A stretch of DNA of 64,000 nucleotides from Candidatus Omnitrophota bacterium (GTDB taxonomy: Bacteria > Omnitrophota > Gorgyraeia > Duberdicusellales > 4484-171): NCBI GenBank assembly GCA_021735105.1, contig JAIPHS010000001.1:1-64000 (forward strand), in the 5' to 3' direction. The position numbers were made by a program, and so were the translations under genes. Under the pieces are notes generated by a model that did no database searches, was not told where the DNA came from, and was given only the letters and a program-made list of their open reading frames with translations. Positions 40,725-48,980 of the stretch are shown here, in pieces. Positions within the stretch are counted from its first letter, which is position 1. Each line of letters begins with the position of its first letter.

Positions 40725-41207
40725 ATGAAAAAAAGAATTTTATATATTTTTTTATTAGTAATTTTAGCCTTAAATAGTGGTTGCCATTCCTTGCGCAAAA
40801 AATTTATCCGTAAAAAAGATAAAAAAGAGGTGCCGGTTTATATAACTGCTAAGGAATATCCTGATAAGCCTACTCGTGATATCTATATTGATTATTGTCT
40901 TTATACCAAGGGATGGCTAGGGGAATTAATTAAGGCGTTACGTAAAGGAATAAGTTATAAGCGTCAAAGATATGCAATAAGTGAGGCGATAATGAACTTA
41001 GAGCAAATAATTTCTTTTTTTAATCAAAAAGGAAAAGAAAATATAGAATCTTTATATCAAAAACTTCAGCAAATACAAGCTGAAATCAAACGAGCTCCTA
41101 ATTTAAGCCGGATCAAAAGAGATTCTCTTATTCGTAAAATTTCAAGGATTAAGAGAGATTTTGATTCTAATTATACCTATACTGATGTAGAAGAATGGTT
41201 AAATTAG
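40725..41207 (+). CDS. Small putative lipoprotein of unknown function
   Basis: I do not recognise the family. The 160-residue protein has a lipoprotein signal ending NSGC (Cys20), then a very basic stretch (RKKFIRKKDKKE). The remainder, residues 55-150, is rich in Lys, Arg, Glu, Gln and Ile and looks alpha-helical, with a possible coiled coil over about 85-140. It has no Cys pairs or catalytic motifs. It overlaps the MBL gene by 13 bases. An extended -10 element lies directly upstream. It could be an envelope structural factor. Confidence 0.75.
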   Translation: MKKRILYIFLLVILALNSGCHSLRKKFIRKKDKKEVPVYITAKEYPDKPTRDIYIDYCLYTKGWLGELIKALRKGISYKRQRYAISEAIMNLEQIISFFNQKGKENIESLYQKLQQIQAEIKRAPNLSRIKRDSLIRKISRIKRDFDSNYTYTDVEEWLN

Positions 41208-41809
41208 ATTTAAAGGTTTTTCCTTCTGGGCCGCTGGATACAAATAACTATCTTCTTTTTAATAAGCAATCCAGGAAAGCATGTATTATTGATCTTTCCT
41301 CGTCTTCCGGCCAATTGTTTGATTTTCTTAGAAAAGAGAAAATAAAAGTTGATTTTGTGCTTTTAACTCACGCTCATTTTGATCATATTGGTGGGTTAAG
41401 AAATACCGATTTTCCTTTTTATCTTCATAAAAAAGATCTTGTGTTGCTTTCGGATCCTGAAAAAAATGGTTCTTTTTTCTTTACTGATCTTATAGCTGTA
41501 GAAAGAAAACCGCATATTTATAAAGAGAGCTTAAATTTTTCTGGCTTAAAGATTGACGTAATCCATACTCCCGGCCACACCCCAGGATCAGTTTCGTTAA
41601 AATTAGATAATTGGCTTTTTAGCGGAGATACGCTTTTTCGTCAAGCCATAGGCCGTACAGATATTCCTTTAGCTTCCGGAGAAGAGTTGATCAAATCAAT
41701 TAAAGAGAAAATATTAATTTTACCTAATGAAACTATAGTTTATCCCGGCCATGGTCCTAGCACGATTTTGGGGCAGGAAAAAGAAACCAATTCCTTTTTA
41801 GTCATTTGA
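41195..41809 (+). CDS. MBL-fold hydrolase (glyoxalase II-like)
   Basis: A 204-residue metallo-beta-lactamase-fold protein. LTHAHFDHIGG is the HxHxDH metal motif, TPGHTPGSVSL gives the next His, FSGDTLFRQAIGRTD the bridging Asp, and YPGHGPSTI the final His. This set matches the YcbL/glyoxalase II-like branch, which hydrolyses thioesters, although the substrate cannot be read from sequence. It overlaps the preceding lipoprotein gene by 13 bases. Confidence 0.9.
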   Translation: MVKLDLKVFPSGPLDTNNYLLFNKQSRKACIIDLSSSSGQLFDFLRKEKIKVDFVLLTHAHFDHIGGLRNTDFPFYLHKKDLVLLSDPEKNGSFFFTDLIAVERKPHIYKESLNFSGLKIDVIHTPGHTPGSVSLKLDNWLFSGDTLFRQAIGRTDIPLASGEELIKSIKEKILILPNETIVYPGHGPSTILGQEKETNSFLVI

Positions 41810-41838
41810 AATTATTTAATGATTTGGATTTATAATTT

Positions 41839-42729
41839 ATGGATACCTACATTGAAGCATTTTTTGATTATCTAAGCGTAGAAAGAGGCTTAGCTTTAAA
41901 CTCTATAAAGTCATACAAGACAGATTTAAATAAATATAAAAATTATCTAGATAAATTGGGTAGAGATAATCCAAGAAAGGTAAAAAGGGAAGATATTTCT
42001 GAGTTTATCTTTTCGCTGCGAAGTTCACTTTCTATTGGGACCATTTCACGGATACTTTCATCAGTTAAAAATTTTTATCAATTTTTATTGCGGGAAAAAA
42101 TAATATCTCATGATCCTTCTAGTTTAATAGAATCACCAAAACTAGAGAAAAAAATACCTTCATTTTTAACATCTCAAGAGGTTATTATGGTTCTTAAGGC
42201 ACCAAACTTAAAAAATAATAGAGGTATAAGAGCTAGGGCAATTTTAGAAGTAATGTATGCAACTGGTTTGAGAGTCTCTGAATTAGTTGACTTAAAAACA
42301 CAGCATGTTAATTTAGAGGTAGGCTTTGTTAAATGTAAAGGTAAAGGTTCTAAGGAGCGGATTGTTCCTTTAGGTAATACTGCTAATCATTTTATTAAAA
42401 AGTATAAACAGCAAGCAAGGCCTGGTTTATTAAAAGAAAAAGAATCTGTTTTTTTGTTTCTTGCTCAAGGCGGCCATAAATTGAGCCGGCAAACTGTCTG
42501 GAAGATCATTAAAACCATGGTAAAAAAAGCAAAAATAAAAAAGAAGGTAAGCCCGCACACCTTAAGGCACTCTTTTGCTACTCATCTTATCGAGGGTGGA
42601 GCGGATTTACGGAGTGTCCAAGAGATGTTAGGCCATGCGAATATAACTACAACTCAAATTTATACTCATGTTAATCAAAAAAGATTAAAAGAAATTTATA
42701 ACCAATTTCATCCCAGGTCAAAAAAATAA
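41839..42729 (+). CDS. xerD: Tyrosine recombinase XerC/XerD
   Basis: A 296-residue tyrosine recombinase of the chromosome-dimer resolution type. The N-terminal SAM-like domain covers about 1-95 (FFDYLSVERGLALNSIKSY). Catalytic residues: Arg in ATGLRVSELV, Lys in GKGSKER, His and Arg in HTLRHSFATHL, His in LGHANITTT and the nucleophile Tyr in QIYTHV. Length and lack of extra domains fit a housekeeping Xer protein and not a phage or island integrase. XerC versus XerD cannot be decided. No dif-like site was recognised. Confidence 0.92.
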   Translation: MDTYIEAFFDYLSVERGLALNSIKSYKTDLNKYKNYLDKLGRDNPRKVKREDISEFIFSLRSSLSIGTISRILSSVKNFYQFLLREKIISHDPSSLIESPKLEKKIPSFLTSQEVIMVLKAPNLKNNRGIRARAILEVMYATGLRVSELVDLKTQHVNLEVGFVKCKGKGSKERIVPLGNTANHFIKKYKQQARPGLLKEKESVFLFLAQGGHKLSRQTVWKIIKTMVKKAKIKKKVSPHTLRHSFATHLIEGGADLRSVQEMLGHANITTTQIYTHVNQKRLKEIYNQFHPRSKK

Positions 42730-42743
42730 GGATAATTATTGTA

Positions 42744-44012
42744 ATGGTTAACAAATTGAAAAGATTAAATCCTCAATTCAAAAATTTTTTAAAAACTTCA
42801 TCAAAATCAGCGAAACGATTTGGCTATAATATTTATTTAGTTGGAGGGGCAGTAAGAGACCTATTACTTAATCGGCCGGTATTTGACTTGGATATAGCAG
42901 TTGAAGGTGATGCTATACTGCTTGTTAGGCAGATAGCAAAACAGCTAAACGAAAAATTTCGCCGGCATCATAGTTTTGGTACAGCAACTTTATATCATCA
43001 TGGGCATAAAATAGATTTTGCTACAGCCCGTAAAGAGATATATCCTTATTCCGGTTCATTACCTAAAGTTAAAAAATCTTTTTTGAAAGAAGATTTAGCC
43101 AGAAGAGATTTTTCTATAAACGCAATGGCAATAAGTTTAAATAAAAAAAATTATGGCCAGTTGATTGATTTCTATCAAGGCCGCCAAGATTTAAAAAATA
43201 GATTAATTCGAATATTATATCCAGAGAGTTTTTTAGATGATTCTTTGCGAATATTACGTGCTGTTAGGTTTCAGCAGCGTTTTACTTTTAAAATAGAGAC
43301 AAAGACCTATGCATTCATGAAACAGGCTATTGGTGCAGGAGCCTTAAAATGGATTAATCCTCACCGCCTTAGAGATGAATTAATTCTTTTTTTAGATGAA
43401 CCTAATCCTTATAGGTATATAAAGAAGTTTTATTTGCTTGAGAGGTTTAATTTTATAAATAAACGGATAAAATTAGATAAAGAGGATTTTAAATTTTTCA
43501 TCCGAGCTCAAACTGCAATTAGATTTTACAATAAATTAGTTAAAAACGAAAAAAAAGTTAAATATTGGTTAATATTTTTAACCGGTATTTTGTTAAATCT
43601 ATCTAACCATGAAGCCGTTGAAGTAGTTGCTAAGTTTGGCTTTAAAAAAGACGAAAGGTCAACTATTATTTCAATCAAAAAAGGTTTAGATAAGATAAAA
43701 AAATTAGATAAAAAGCTAAAAGCGAGTGCCATTTATAAGATTTTAAGCGGTTATAATCAAGAGGCAATAATCTTTTTTTATGCATATTTTTCTAGAAAAA
43801 AAATACGCAGTAATATAATATTTTTTCTAAAAAAAGTATCCGGTCAAAAGCTAAAGATAAAAGGAAAAGATTTACAAAAGATTGGAGTTGAATCATCATC
43901 CTTTATGGGGGAAATGTTAAAGGAGATATTTTATTTGAAGTTAGATAAGAACTTAAATACTAAACGTCAAGAATTAAATGAAGCCAGGAATATAATTAAA
44001 AAAGGTGGATAA
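42744..44012 (+). CDS. Second tRNA nucleotidyltransferase / poly(A) polymerase family protein
   Basis: A 422-residue class II nucleotidyltransferase paralogous to the gene at 24734 but without an HD domain. LVGGAVRDLLLNRP and FDLDIAVEGD give the GG and DxD catalytic motifs. RRDFSINAMAIS and DDSLRILRAVRFQQRF are motifs B and D. The C-terminal half is helical and basic. Genomes with two such genes (Aquifex, Deinococcus, Synechocystis, some bacilli) often split CCA addition between a CC-adding and an A-adding enzyme. That is a likely reading here, though which does which is unknown. It lies 15 bases after xerD and 3 before rbfA. Confidence 0.88.
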   Translation: MVNKLKRLNPQFKNFLKTSSKSAKRFGYNIYLVGGAVRDLLLNRPVFDLDIAVEGDAILLVRQIAKQLNEKFRRHHSFGTATLYHHGHKIDFATARKEIYPYSGSLPKVKKSFLKEDLARRDFSINAMAISLNKKNYGQLIDFYQGRQDLKNRLIRILYPESFLDDSLRILRAVRFQQRFTFKIETKTYAFMKQAIGAGALKWINPHRLRDELILFLDEPNPYRYIKKFYLLERFNFINKRIKLDKEDFKFFIRAQTAIRFYNKLVKNEKKVKYWLIFLTGILLNLSNHEAVEVVAKFGFKKDERSTIISIKKGLDKIKKLDKKLKASAIYKILSGYNQEAIIFFYAYFSRKKIRSNIIFFLKKVSGQKLKIKGKDLQKIGVESSSFMGEMLKEIFYLKLDKNLNTKRQELNEARNIIKKGG

Positions 44013-44014
44013 AT

Positions 44015-44368
44015 ATGTCAATAAGAATTGATAAAATCAATACGGAAATACGCAGACAGCTTATGAAGATAATTCAAGAGGAGATTGATGATCCAAATAT
44101 AGGATTAGTAACTATAACCAAAGTAGACACCAAATCTGACCTAGAAGAAGCAAAAATTTATTTTAGTCTTTTGGATCAGAAAAAATATGAAAAAGTAAAG
44201 AAAGTATTAAATCAAATGAAGAGTTTTATTAAAGTGATTTTAGCAAAAAGAATAAGGTTAAAGAAAACACCCGAATTAGTATTTCAACTAGACAAATCAA
44301 TAAAATATAGTTTAGATATTTATCAAAAGATAGAGGAGCTAAAGGATGAGGAAAACAAAAATAAATAA
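44015..44368 (+). CDS. rbfA: Ribosome-binding factor A
   Basis: A 117-residue KH-like-fold factor for 30S maturation. RIDKINTEIRRQLMKIIQEE is the typical N-terminal helix, DDPNIGLVTITKVDTKSDLEEAKIYFS matches the core, and RIRLKKTPELVFQLDKSIKY the family C-terminal motif. AGGTGG precedes the ATG. It overlaps nrnA by 23 bases. rbfA-nrnA-truB-ribF is a widely conserved order. Confidence 0.95.
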   Translation: MSIRIDKINTEIRRQLMKIIQEEIDDPNIGLVTITKVDTKSDLEEAKIYFSLLDQKKYEKVKKVLNQMKSFIKVILAKRIRLKKTPELVFQLDKSIKYSLDIYQKIEELKDEENKNK

Positions 44369-45314
44369 AATAATAGCCATAATTAAAAACAACAATACTT
44401 TTTTGATAACTGCGCATATGAACTTGGAAGGAGATGCGTTAGGCTCTGAATTGTCCTTATATCTTTTGCTTAAAAAATTAAACAAAAGAGTTACAATTTA
44501 TAATCACGATCTTACTCCCGATGCCTATAAGTTCCTGCCCAAACACAAACTTATAAAAAATAATCCTAAAAAAAATAAGGTTGATGTAGCTTTTGTCCTA
44601 GATTGCTCTGATTCTTCTCGTGCCGGCAGAATAGAGAATAAACTGTCTGATGCTAATATTGTGGTAAATATTGATCATCATATAAGTAATACTTTTTTTG
44701 GTGACCTTAATTGGGTAGAACCAGAGATGAGTTCTGCTTCTGAAATGATTTATCATTTAGCTAAGAAAATAAAAATTATAAATAAGAATATTGCTTTATG
44801 CCTTTATACTGGTATTTTTACCGATACAGGAGGTTTTACTTATGCAAATACAAATTCTAATACGCATAAAATAATAGCAGAGCTTATGACTTTTGATGTT
44901 AAGCCTCATTTAATTGATAAAGAAATTTATAGTTTATGTGTACCTGATGATATCAGATTTATTAGTAGATCTATACAAAAGTTAAAATTTGTTTCAAATC
45001 AGAAAATATGTTGGTTAGCAATATCTAGGTGGCAAGAAAAAGAATATGACTTAACTGAGATAATTTTTTCTATAATGAGGCTTTTAAAAACCCCTGATGT
45101 TTTTGTTGTTTTTAAAAAAATTAATAAAAATAGAACCAGAATTAATTTTCGTTCTTGCTCTCAAGTGGATGTAAATAAGATTGCCAAATTTTTTGGAGGA
45201 GGCGGTCACAAAAAAGCTAGTGGTACTACTTTGGATGAAAACTTAAAAGAATCTGAAAAAAAAGTGATTTCTTTCATCAAAAGGTTTACTGATGGCAAAA
45301 ATACAAAAAGGTGA
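44346..45314 (+). CDS. nrnA: DHH-family phosphoesterase (NrnA-like)
   Basis: A 322-residue DHH/DHHA1 protein related to NrnA, which degrades nanoRNA and dephosphorylates pAp. DCSDSSR and NIDHHISN are motifs II and III, TGIFTDTGGF motif IV, and FGGGGHKKASG the DHHA1 substrate motif. Motif I reads TAHMNLEGDALGS; family members usually have PDGDAIGS, so the first metal-binding Asp is Glu28, a conservative change. It is placed between rbfA and truB as in many bacteria, and overlaps rbfA. Confidence 0.92.
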   Translation: MRKTKINKIIAIIKNNNTFLITAHMNLEGDALGSELSLYLLLKKLNKRVTIYNHDLTPDAYKFLPKHKLIKNNPKKNKVDVAFVLDCSDSSRAGRIENKLSDANIVVNIDHHISNTFFGDLNWVEPEMSSASEMIYHLAKKIKIINKNIALCLYTGIFTDTGGFTYANTNSNTHKIIAELMTFDVKPHLIDKEIYSLCVPDDIRFISRSIQKLKFVSNQKICWLAISRWQEKEYDLTEIIFSIMRLLKTPDVFVVFKKINKNRTRINFRSCSQVDVNKIAKFFGGGGHKKASGTTLDENLKESEKKVISFIKRFTDGKNTKR

Positions 45315-45322
45315 AAGTTTTT

Positions 45323-45985
45323 ATGAAAGGAATATTGCTAATTAATAAACCTTTGGGAATTACATCACATGATGTAGTTGATATAGCTAGAAAAAAATTA
45401 AAATTTCGTAAAATAGGGCATGCAGGGACTTTAGATCCTTTAGCAGAAGGCCTTTTGGTTCTTTTGGTTGGTTCTTATACTAAGAAGTTTGAAAAATTTG
45501 TTAATTTTGATAAAAAATACTTTGCTACCCTAAAGTTAGGGGAAATTACCAATACCGGGGATTCAGAAGGAAAAATCATTGAACAAAGAAATTGGAAAAA
45601 TATATCGCGGCTGCAAGTAAAAAATGCTGTTGAAAGTTTCCAAGGTGCGATTGAGCAAGTTCCTCCGATGGTAAGTGCATTAAGGCAAAAAGGGCAGAGA
45701 TTGTATAAATTAGCCAGAAAGGGTATTAATGTCGAGCGTAAACCCAGGAAAATAGATATATATAATTGCAGCTTAAAAGATATACGGTTTCCTTATGTAG
45801 ATTTTTATGTTCACTGTTCCAAAGGTACTTATATTAGGAAATTAACAGAAGATATAGGGGGTAAACTGGGCTGTGGTGCCTATGCAACTAAAATTGTAAG
45901 GGAAGAGATAGGTCCCTTTAATTTAAAAGATTCAATAAAACCTAAAGATATCAATGAAACTGATCTACAAGAATTTACCTTTTAA
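45323..45985 (+). CDS. truB: tRNA pseudouridine(55) synthase, short form
   Basis: A 220-residue enzyme making pseudouridine 55 in the T loop. KGILLINKPLGITSHDVV and HAGTLDPLAEGLLVLLVG hold the catalytic Asp. VPPMVSALRQKGQRLYKLAR and SKGTYIRKLTEDIG are substrate motifs. E. coli TruB is 314 residues with a C-terminal PUA domain, which is missing here. I choose ATG 45323 with AGGTGA upstream over the in-frame GTG 45311. It overlaps ribF by 32 bases. Confidence 0.94.
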   Translation: MKGILLINKPLGITSHDVVDIARKKLKFRKIGHAGTLDPLAEGLLVLLVGSYTKKFEKFVNFDKKYFATLKLGEITNTGDSEGKIIEQRNWKNISRLQVKNAVESFQGAIEQVPPMVSALRQKGQRLYKLARKGINVERKPRKIDIYNCSLKDIRFPYVDFYVHCSKGTYIRKLTEDIGGKLGCGAYATKIVREEIGPFNLKDSIKPKDINETDLQEFTF

Positions 45986-46859
45986 CAAGATTGATGGCTG
46001 TGTGGTAACTGTCGGCGTATTTGATGGTGTTCATCTTGGCCACCAATATATATTAAATAAGATTAAACGACAAGCGGAAAAGAAGAATAAGCCTTCTTTG
46101 GCGATTAGCTTCGATATTCCGCCCGAGAAAGTTTTAAATTCTAAGAAAAAGTTTAAAGGGTATTTAACTGATTATAAACAAAAGATTTCTTTAATTGAAT
46201 CTTTAGGGATAGATTATTTATGGCTTTTAAAGACTGAATTAAATTTACTCCAGTTTTCTGCTGATAAATTTTTATCATATATTAATAAATATTTTGTAAT
46301 TGATGAGATGATTGTTGGCGATGATTTCCGTTTTGGCATTAAGGCTGAGACTGGTAGCAGCCAATTGAGCCAGCTTGCAGAGCGTTATGGATTTGGTCTA
46401 AAGATCATTGATAAAAAAAGTTTTTCTGGAGTTCGTGTCAGCAGTTCATTAATAAGAAAATTAATAAAATCTTCCAAAATTAAACAAGTAAAAAAACTTT
46501 TAGGAAAAAACTACACCTTAAAAGGTAAAGTGATAAAAGGTAAAGGAGTTGGAAAGCAGCTTGGTTTTTCTACGGCTAATCTTAATACTTTTGATTATGT
46601 TTTGCCCAAGCAAGGTGTTTACGCAGCTTACAGTAGGATAGGCGATACTGATTTTCTTGCAGCGGTAAATATTGGGAAAAAAGACTTTGAAGTGCATTTA
46701 TTAAATTTTTCTAAGGATATATTAAATGATACTATTGAAGTAACTTTGCTAGAGAAAATAAGAGACGAATCTAATTTTCAATCAAAAAATAATTTAGTTA
46801 AACAAATCCAAAAAGATATTCAAGCCATCACCTCTAAATATAGTATCCCTCCTGATTAA
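45954..46859 (+). CDS. ribF: Bifunctional riboflavin kinase / FAD synthetase
   Basis: A 301-residue enzyme converting riboflavin to FMN and FAD. The N-terminal nucleotidyltransferase has VGVFDGVHLGHQYIL and VGDDFRFG and ends near SSSLIRKLI. The C-terminal flavokinase has KGKGVGKQLGFSTANL and EVHLLNF. The length is normal. It overlaps truB by 32 bases. No FMN riboswitch is visible. It supplies the FAD for MurB and the FMN for ApbE chemistry. It is the last gene before the dcw promoter. Confidence 0.95.
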   Translation: MKLIYKNLPFNKIDGCVVTVGVFDGVHLGHQYILNKIKRQAEKKNKPSLAISFDIPPEKVLNSKKKFKGYLTDYKQKISLIESLGIDYLWLLKTELNLLQFSADKFLSYINKYFVIDEMIVGDDFRFGIKAETGSSQLSQLAERYGFGLKIIDKKSFSGVRVSSSLIRKLIKSSKIKQVKKLLGKNYTLKGKVIKGKGVGKQLGFSTANLNTFDYVLPKQGVYAAYSRIGDTDFLAAVNIGKKDFEVHLLNFSKDILNDTIEVTLLEKIRDESNFQSKNNLVKQIQKDIQAITSKYSIPPD

Positions 46860-46904
46860 TTTATACAATCCATTGTGTTGTAGTGATTTATTTCTCTATA
46901 CACC

Positions 46905-46933
46905 TTGACAGCCTGATGCATTAGAGATATATT
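46905..46933 (+). promoter_or_regulatory. Consensus promoter of the dcw cluster
   Basis: TTGACA at 46905-46910, exactly 17 bases, then TATATT at 46928-46933. This is the best sigma70-type promoter in the window. Transcription should begin near 46940, at the first MraZ box, leaving a leader of about 67 bases before mraZ. Confidence 0.8.
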
Positions 46934-46939
46934 ACTTAT

Positions 46940-46963
46940 GTGGCATAAAGTGGAAGAGAGTGG
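46940..46963 (+). promoter_or_regulatory. Three MraZ operator boxes
   Basis: GTGG occurs at 46940-46943, 46950-46953 and 46960-46963, exactly 10 bases apart; the last two are preceded by A and followed by AAGA. MraZ is known to bind direct repeats of TGGG- or GTGG-type boxes with 10-base periodicity in E. coli and Mycoplasma. The boxes cover the predicted start of transcription, consistent with autorepression of mraZ and the dcw genes. Confidence 0.8.
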
Positions 46964-47006
46964 AAGAAACCTTGTTATATTAATATTTTCTTGAGGTGGC
47001 CAAACG

Positions 47007-47444
47007 ATGTGGTACGGTCAATATTTACATACCTTAGATAAAAAAGATAGATTCATCCTCCCGGCAAAATTTAGAGAAAAGATAAAAAAAGCAGAAAATT
47101 TTTATTTTTATATAACTCGTGGCTTAGATGGCTGCCTTTTTTTATATTCAAAAAATGTGTGGAAGGAGCTAGAGGCAAAATTGCAATCTCTCTCTTTTAC
47201 AAATCAAAAACCGCGTTTTTTTAATCGTCTTTTTTTTAGTGGAGCTTCAGAGATAGAAGTGGCACCTCAGGGCAGAATCATTCTTCCTCAAAATTTAAAA
47301 CAATTTGCAGATATAAAAAAAGAAATAATTATTATCGGTGTGGGGAATAGAATTGAGGTTTGGGATAAAGATAGGTGGAATCAATTTTATTTGAAAAATA
47401 AAAGTAATTTTGAAGAGATGGCTGAAGATCTTTTTCAGATGTAA
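47007..47444 (+). CDS. mraZ: Transcriptional regulator MraZ
   Basis: A 145-residue regulator with two AbrB-like domains, YLHTLDKKDRFILPAKFR in the first and VAPQGRIILPQNLKQFA in the second. Oligomeric rings of MraZ bind repeated boxes upstream of their own operon, and three such boxes are found at 46940-46963. It is the first gene of the dcw cluster, as in most bacteria. A GAGGTGG ribosome site lies eight bases before the ATG. Confidence 0.96.
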   Translation: MWYGQYLHTLDKKDRFILPAKFREKIKKAENFYFYITRGLDGCLFLYSKNVWKELEAKLQSLSFTNQKPRFFNRLFFSGASEIEVAPQGRIILPQNLKQFADIKKEIIIIGVGNRIEVWDKDRWNQFYLKNKSNFEEMAEDLFQM

Positions 47445-47468
47445 ATAGTTGATTAGCTTTGATCAAAA

Positions 47469-47474
47469 AGGAGG
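47469..47474 (+). promoter_or_regulatory. Strong Shine-Dalgarno for the 60-residue gene
   Basis: AGGAGG four bases before ATG 47479. It rules out a longer frame beginning with TTG at 47449, and is one of the best ribosome sites in the dcw cluster. Confidence 0.75.
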
Positions 47475-47478
47475 TTTT

Positions 47479-47661
47479 ATGAGTAGAGGTGTCAGCAAAA
47501 AAAGAAGTAGGCATTCTAAAAACCAAGATAATCAGAAAGTGTTTGTAGGCTCTTCAATAGTTCACCTTTCAGGATTTTCTCTTTGTGACAATAAATCGGG
47601 AGAATTAGATTTAACCTCATTAACCAGCAAGCAGATTAGAAAAAAAATCGGATGGCTATAA
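47479..47661 (+). CDS. Small basic protein between mraZ and rsmH
   Basis: I do not recognise this 60-residue protein. It begins MSRGVSKKRSRHSKN, is basic in its first third, has one Cys, no membrane segment, and ends KQIRKKIGWL. A strong Shine-Dalgarno and tight packing (34 bases after mraZ, 3 before rsmH) suggest real translation. In the usual dcw order mraZ is followed directly by rsmH, so this is an insertion. The basic N-terminus could bind nucleic acid, which is a guess. Confidence 0.65.
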   Translation: MSRGVSKKRSRHSKNQDNQKVFVGSSIVHLSGFSLCDNKSGELDLTSLTSKQIRKKIGWL

Positions 47662-47664
47662 TTT

Positions 47665-48588
47665 ATGGTTGTTACCAAATTTTTAGATAAAATGGAAAAA
47701 GTTTACCATTATCCAGTCATGTGGCAAGAGGTGATCGATAGCTTAAAGCTTATAGATCGAGAAGTTATCATAGATTGCACGGCTGGTTTAGGTTCTCATG
47801 CATATAAGATGATTCAGGCAAGCGAAAAAAATTCTTTTCTTATAGGCCTTGACAAAGATAGTCAATCCTTAAAAGAGGCTTATTGGAAGCTTAAACCTTT
47901 TGAAGGTAGGTTTGTTTTGCTTCAAGAAGATTTTATAAATTTAGATAAAGTCTGTCAAGAATTTGATATTAAAAAAGCCGATGTTTTCTTCTTTGATTTA
48001 GGGATATCTACTTATCAATTAACTAATCCTCAAAGGGGTTTTAGTTTTTTAAGTGAAGGTGCTCTGGATATGAGGATAAATAAGGACAACTTTCTTACGG
48101 CTTTTGATTTGGTGAACAATTTGAGTGAGCGGGAATTAGTCAAAATATTTAAAAAATTTGGAGAAGAACGTTATTCAAGACGAATTGCTCATGCGGCGGT
48201 AACCCATCGGCAGAAAAGTTTAATTTCTACAACTACACAATTAGCTGAAATTATTGAAAAAAGTGTGCCTGTAAAGAGTCGTTTTGGAAGAATTCATCCA
48301 GCCACTAGAGTTTTTCAGGCTTTAAGAATTGCGGTTAATCGCGAGCTGGAAGCTCTTAAGATAGCTTTACCGAAAGCTATTAATCTTTTGAAAAAAGGAG
48401 GTAGGATAGGAGTTATATCATTTCATTCGCTGGAAGATAGGATAGTCAAACATACATTTAAGAACTTTGCATCACAGAATTTATTAAAAATAATTACAAA
48501 AAAACCGAAAAGGCCGACAGAAGAAGAAAAGAGAATTAATTCAGCTTCACGATCGGCAAAGCTGCGTATAGCAGAAAAAATTGGTTAA
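47665..48588 (+). CDS. rsmH: 16S rRNA (cytosine-N4)-methyltransferase RsmH
   Basis: A 307-residue SAM methyltransferase acting on C1402 of 16S rRNA (former name MraW). YHYPVMWQEVIDSL, DCTAGLGSHAYKMI (SAM motif), FFDLGISTYQL, GALDMRI, RFGRIHPATRVFQALRIAVN and ISFHSLEDRIVK are family signatures. An in-frame ATG at 47692 is an alternative start, since conservation begins near YHYPVM. It is followed by the ftsL-like gene one base after its stop. Confidence 0.95.
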   Translation: MVVTKFLDKMEKVYHYPVMWQEVIDSLKLIDREVIIDCTAGLGSHAYKMIQASEKNSFLIGLDKDSQSLKEAYWKLKPFEGRFVLLQEDFINLDKVCQEFDIKKADVFFFDLGISTYQLTNPQRGFSFLSEGALDMRINKDNFLTAFDLVNNLSERELVKIFKKFGEERYSRRIAHAAVTHRQKSLISTTTQLAEIIEKSVPVKSRFGRIHPATRVFQALRIAVNRELEALKIALPKAINLLKKGGRIGVISFHSLEDRIVKHTFKNFASQNLLKIITKKPKRPTEEEKRINSASRSAKLRIAEKIG

Positions 48589-48589
48589 A

Positions 48590-48946
48590 ATGCGTAAAAT
48601 ATCACCATTATTATCAGTATTTATTATATTTGCTTTTCTTGTAGTATACCTTCACCAAAAGGTTCAAATTTACACAACTGCATTTTACCTGCAAAAAAAT
48701 TACAATGATTGTCAAGAGCTGGCTGCTAAAAAAGATTATTTAATGCATAATTTTTCAAAGAAAGTTTCTTTATCTCATGTAAGTAAATGGGTTTTGGCAG
48801 AAAAGTTTTTCTCGCCGGAAAAAGGAAAACTTTTGGTGTTTAAGCCTAAGGATCGAATTGAGACTGATGCGGCTTCGAAAAAATCACTTTTTGAACGTAT
48901 TAAGTCTTCTGCTTCAATAGCTGATGTTTTTGCAAAAGATCGGTAA
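48590..48946 (+). CDS. ftsL: FtsL-like cell division protein
   Basis: A 118-residue protein with a short basic N-terminus, one transmembrane helix (about residues 5-23) and a periplasmic region with helical heptads (residues 25-75), the layout of FtsL. Sequence conservation in FtsL is poor everywhere, so the call rests on topology and position between rsmH and ftsI, where ftsL is always expected. It starts at ATG 48590 just after the rsmH stop; an in-frame TTG upstream is not needed. Confidence 0.75.
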   Translation: MRKISPLLSVFIIFAFLVVYLHQKVQIYTTAFYLQKNYNDCQELAAKKDYLMHNFSKKVSLSHVSKWVLAEKFFSPEKGKLLVFKPKDRIETDAASKKSLFERIKSSASIADVFAKDR

Positions 48947-48980
48947 AAAGTAACCCGTTTCTTCCTAAAAGCCTAAAACA

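Noticed and set aside
41839..42729. Xer gene as a phage or island integrase
   Set aside because: Length, domains and neighbours are those of a housekeeping XerC/D; no attachment sites, phage genes or tRNA target are nearby.
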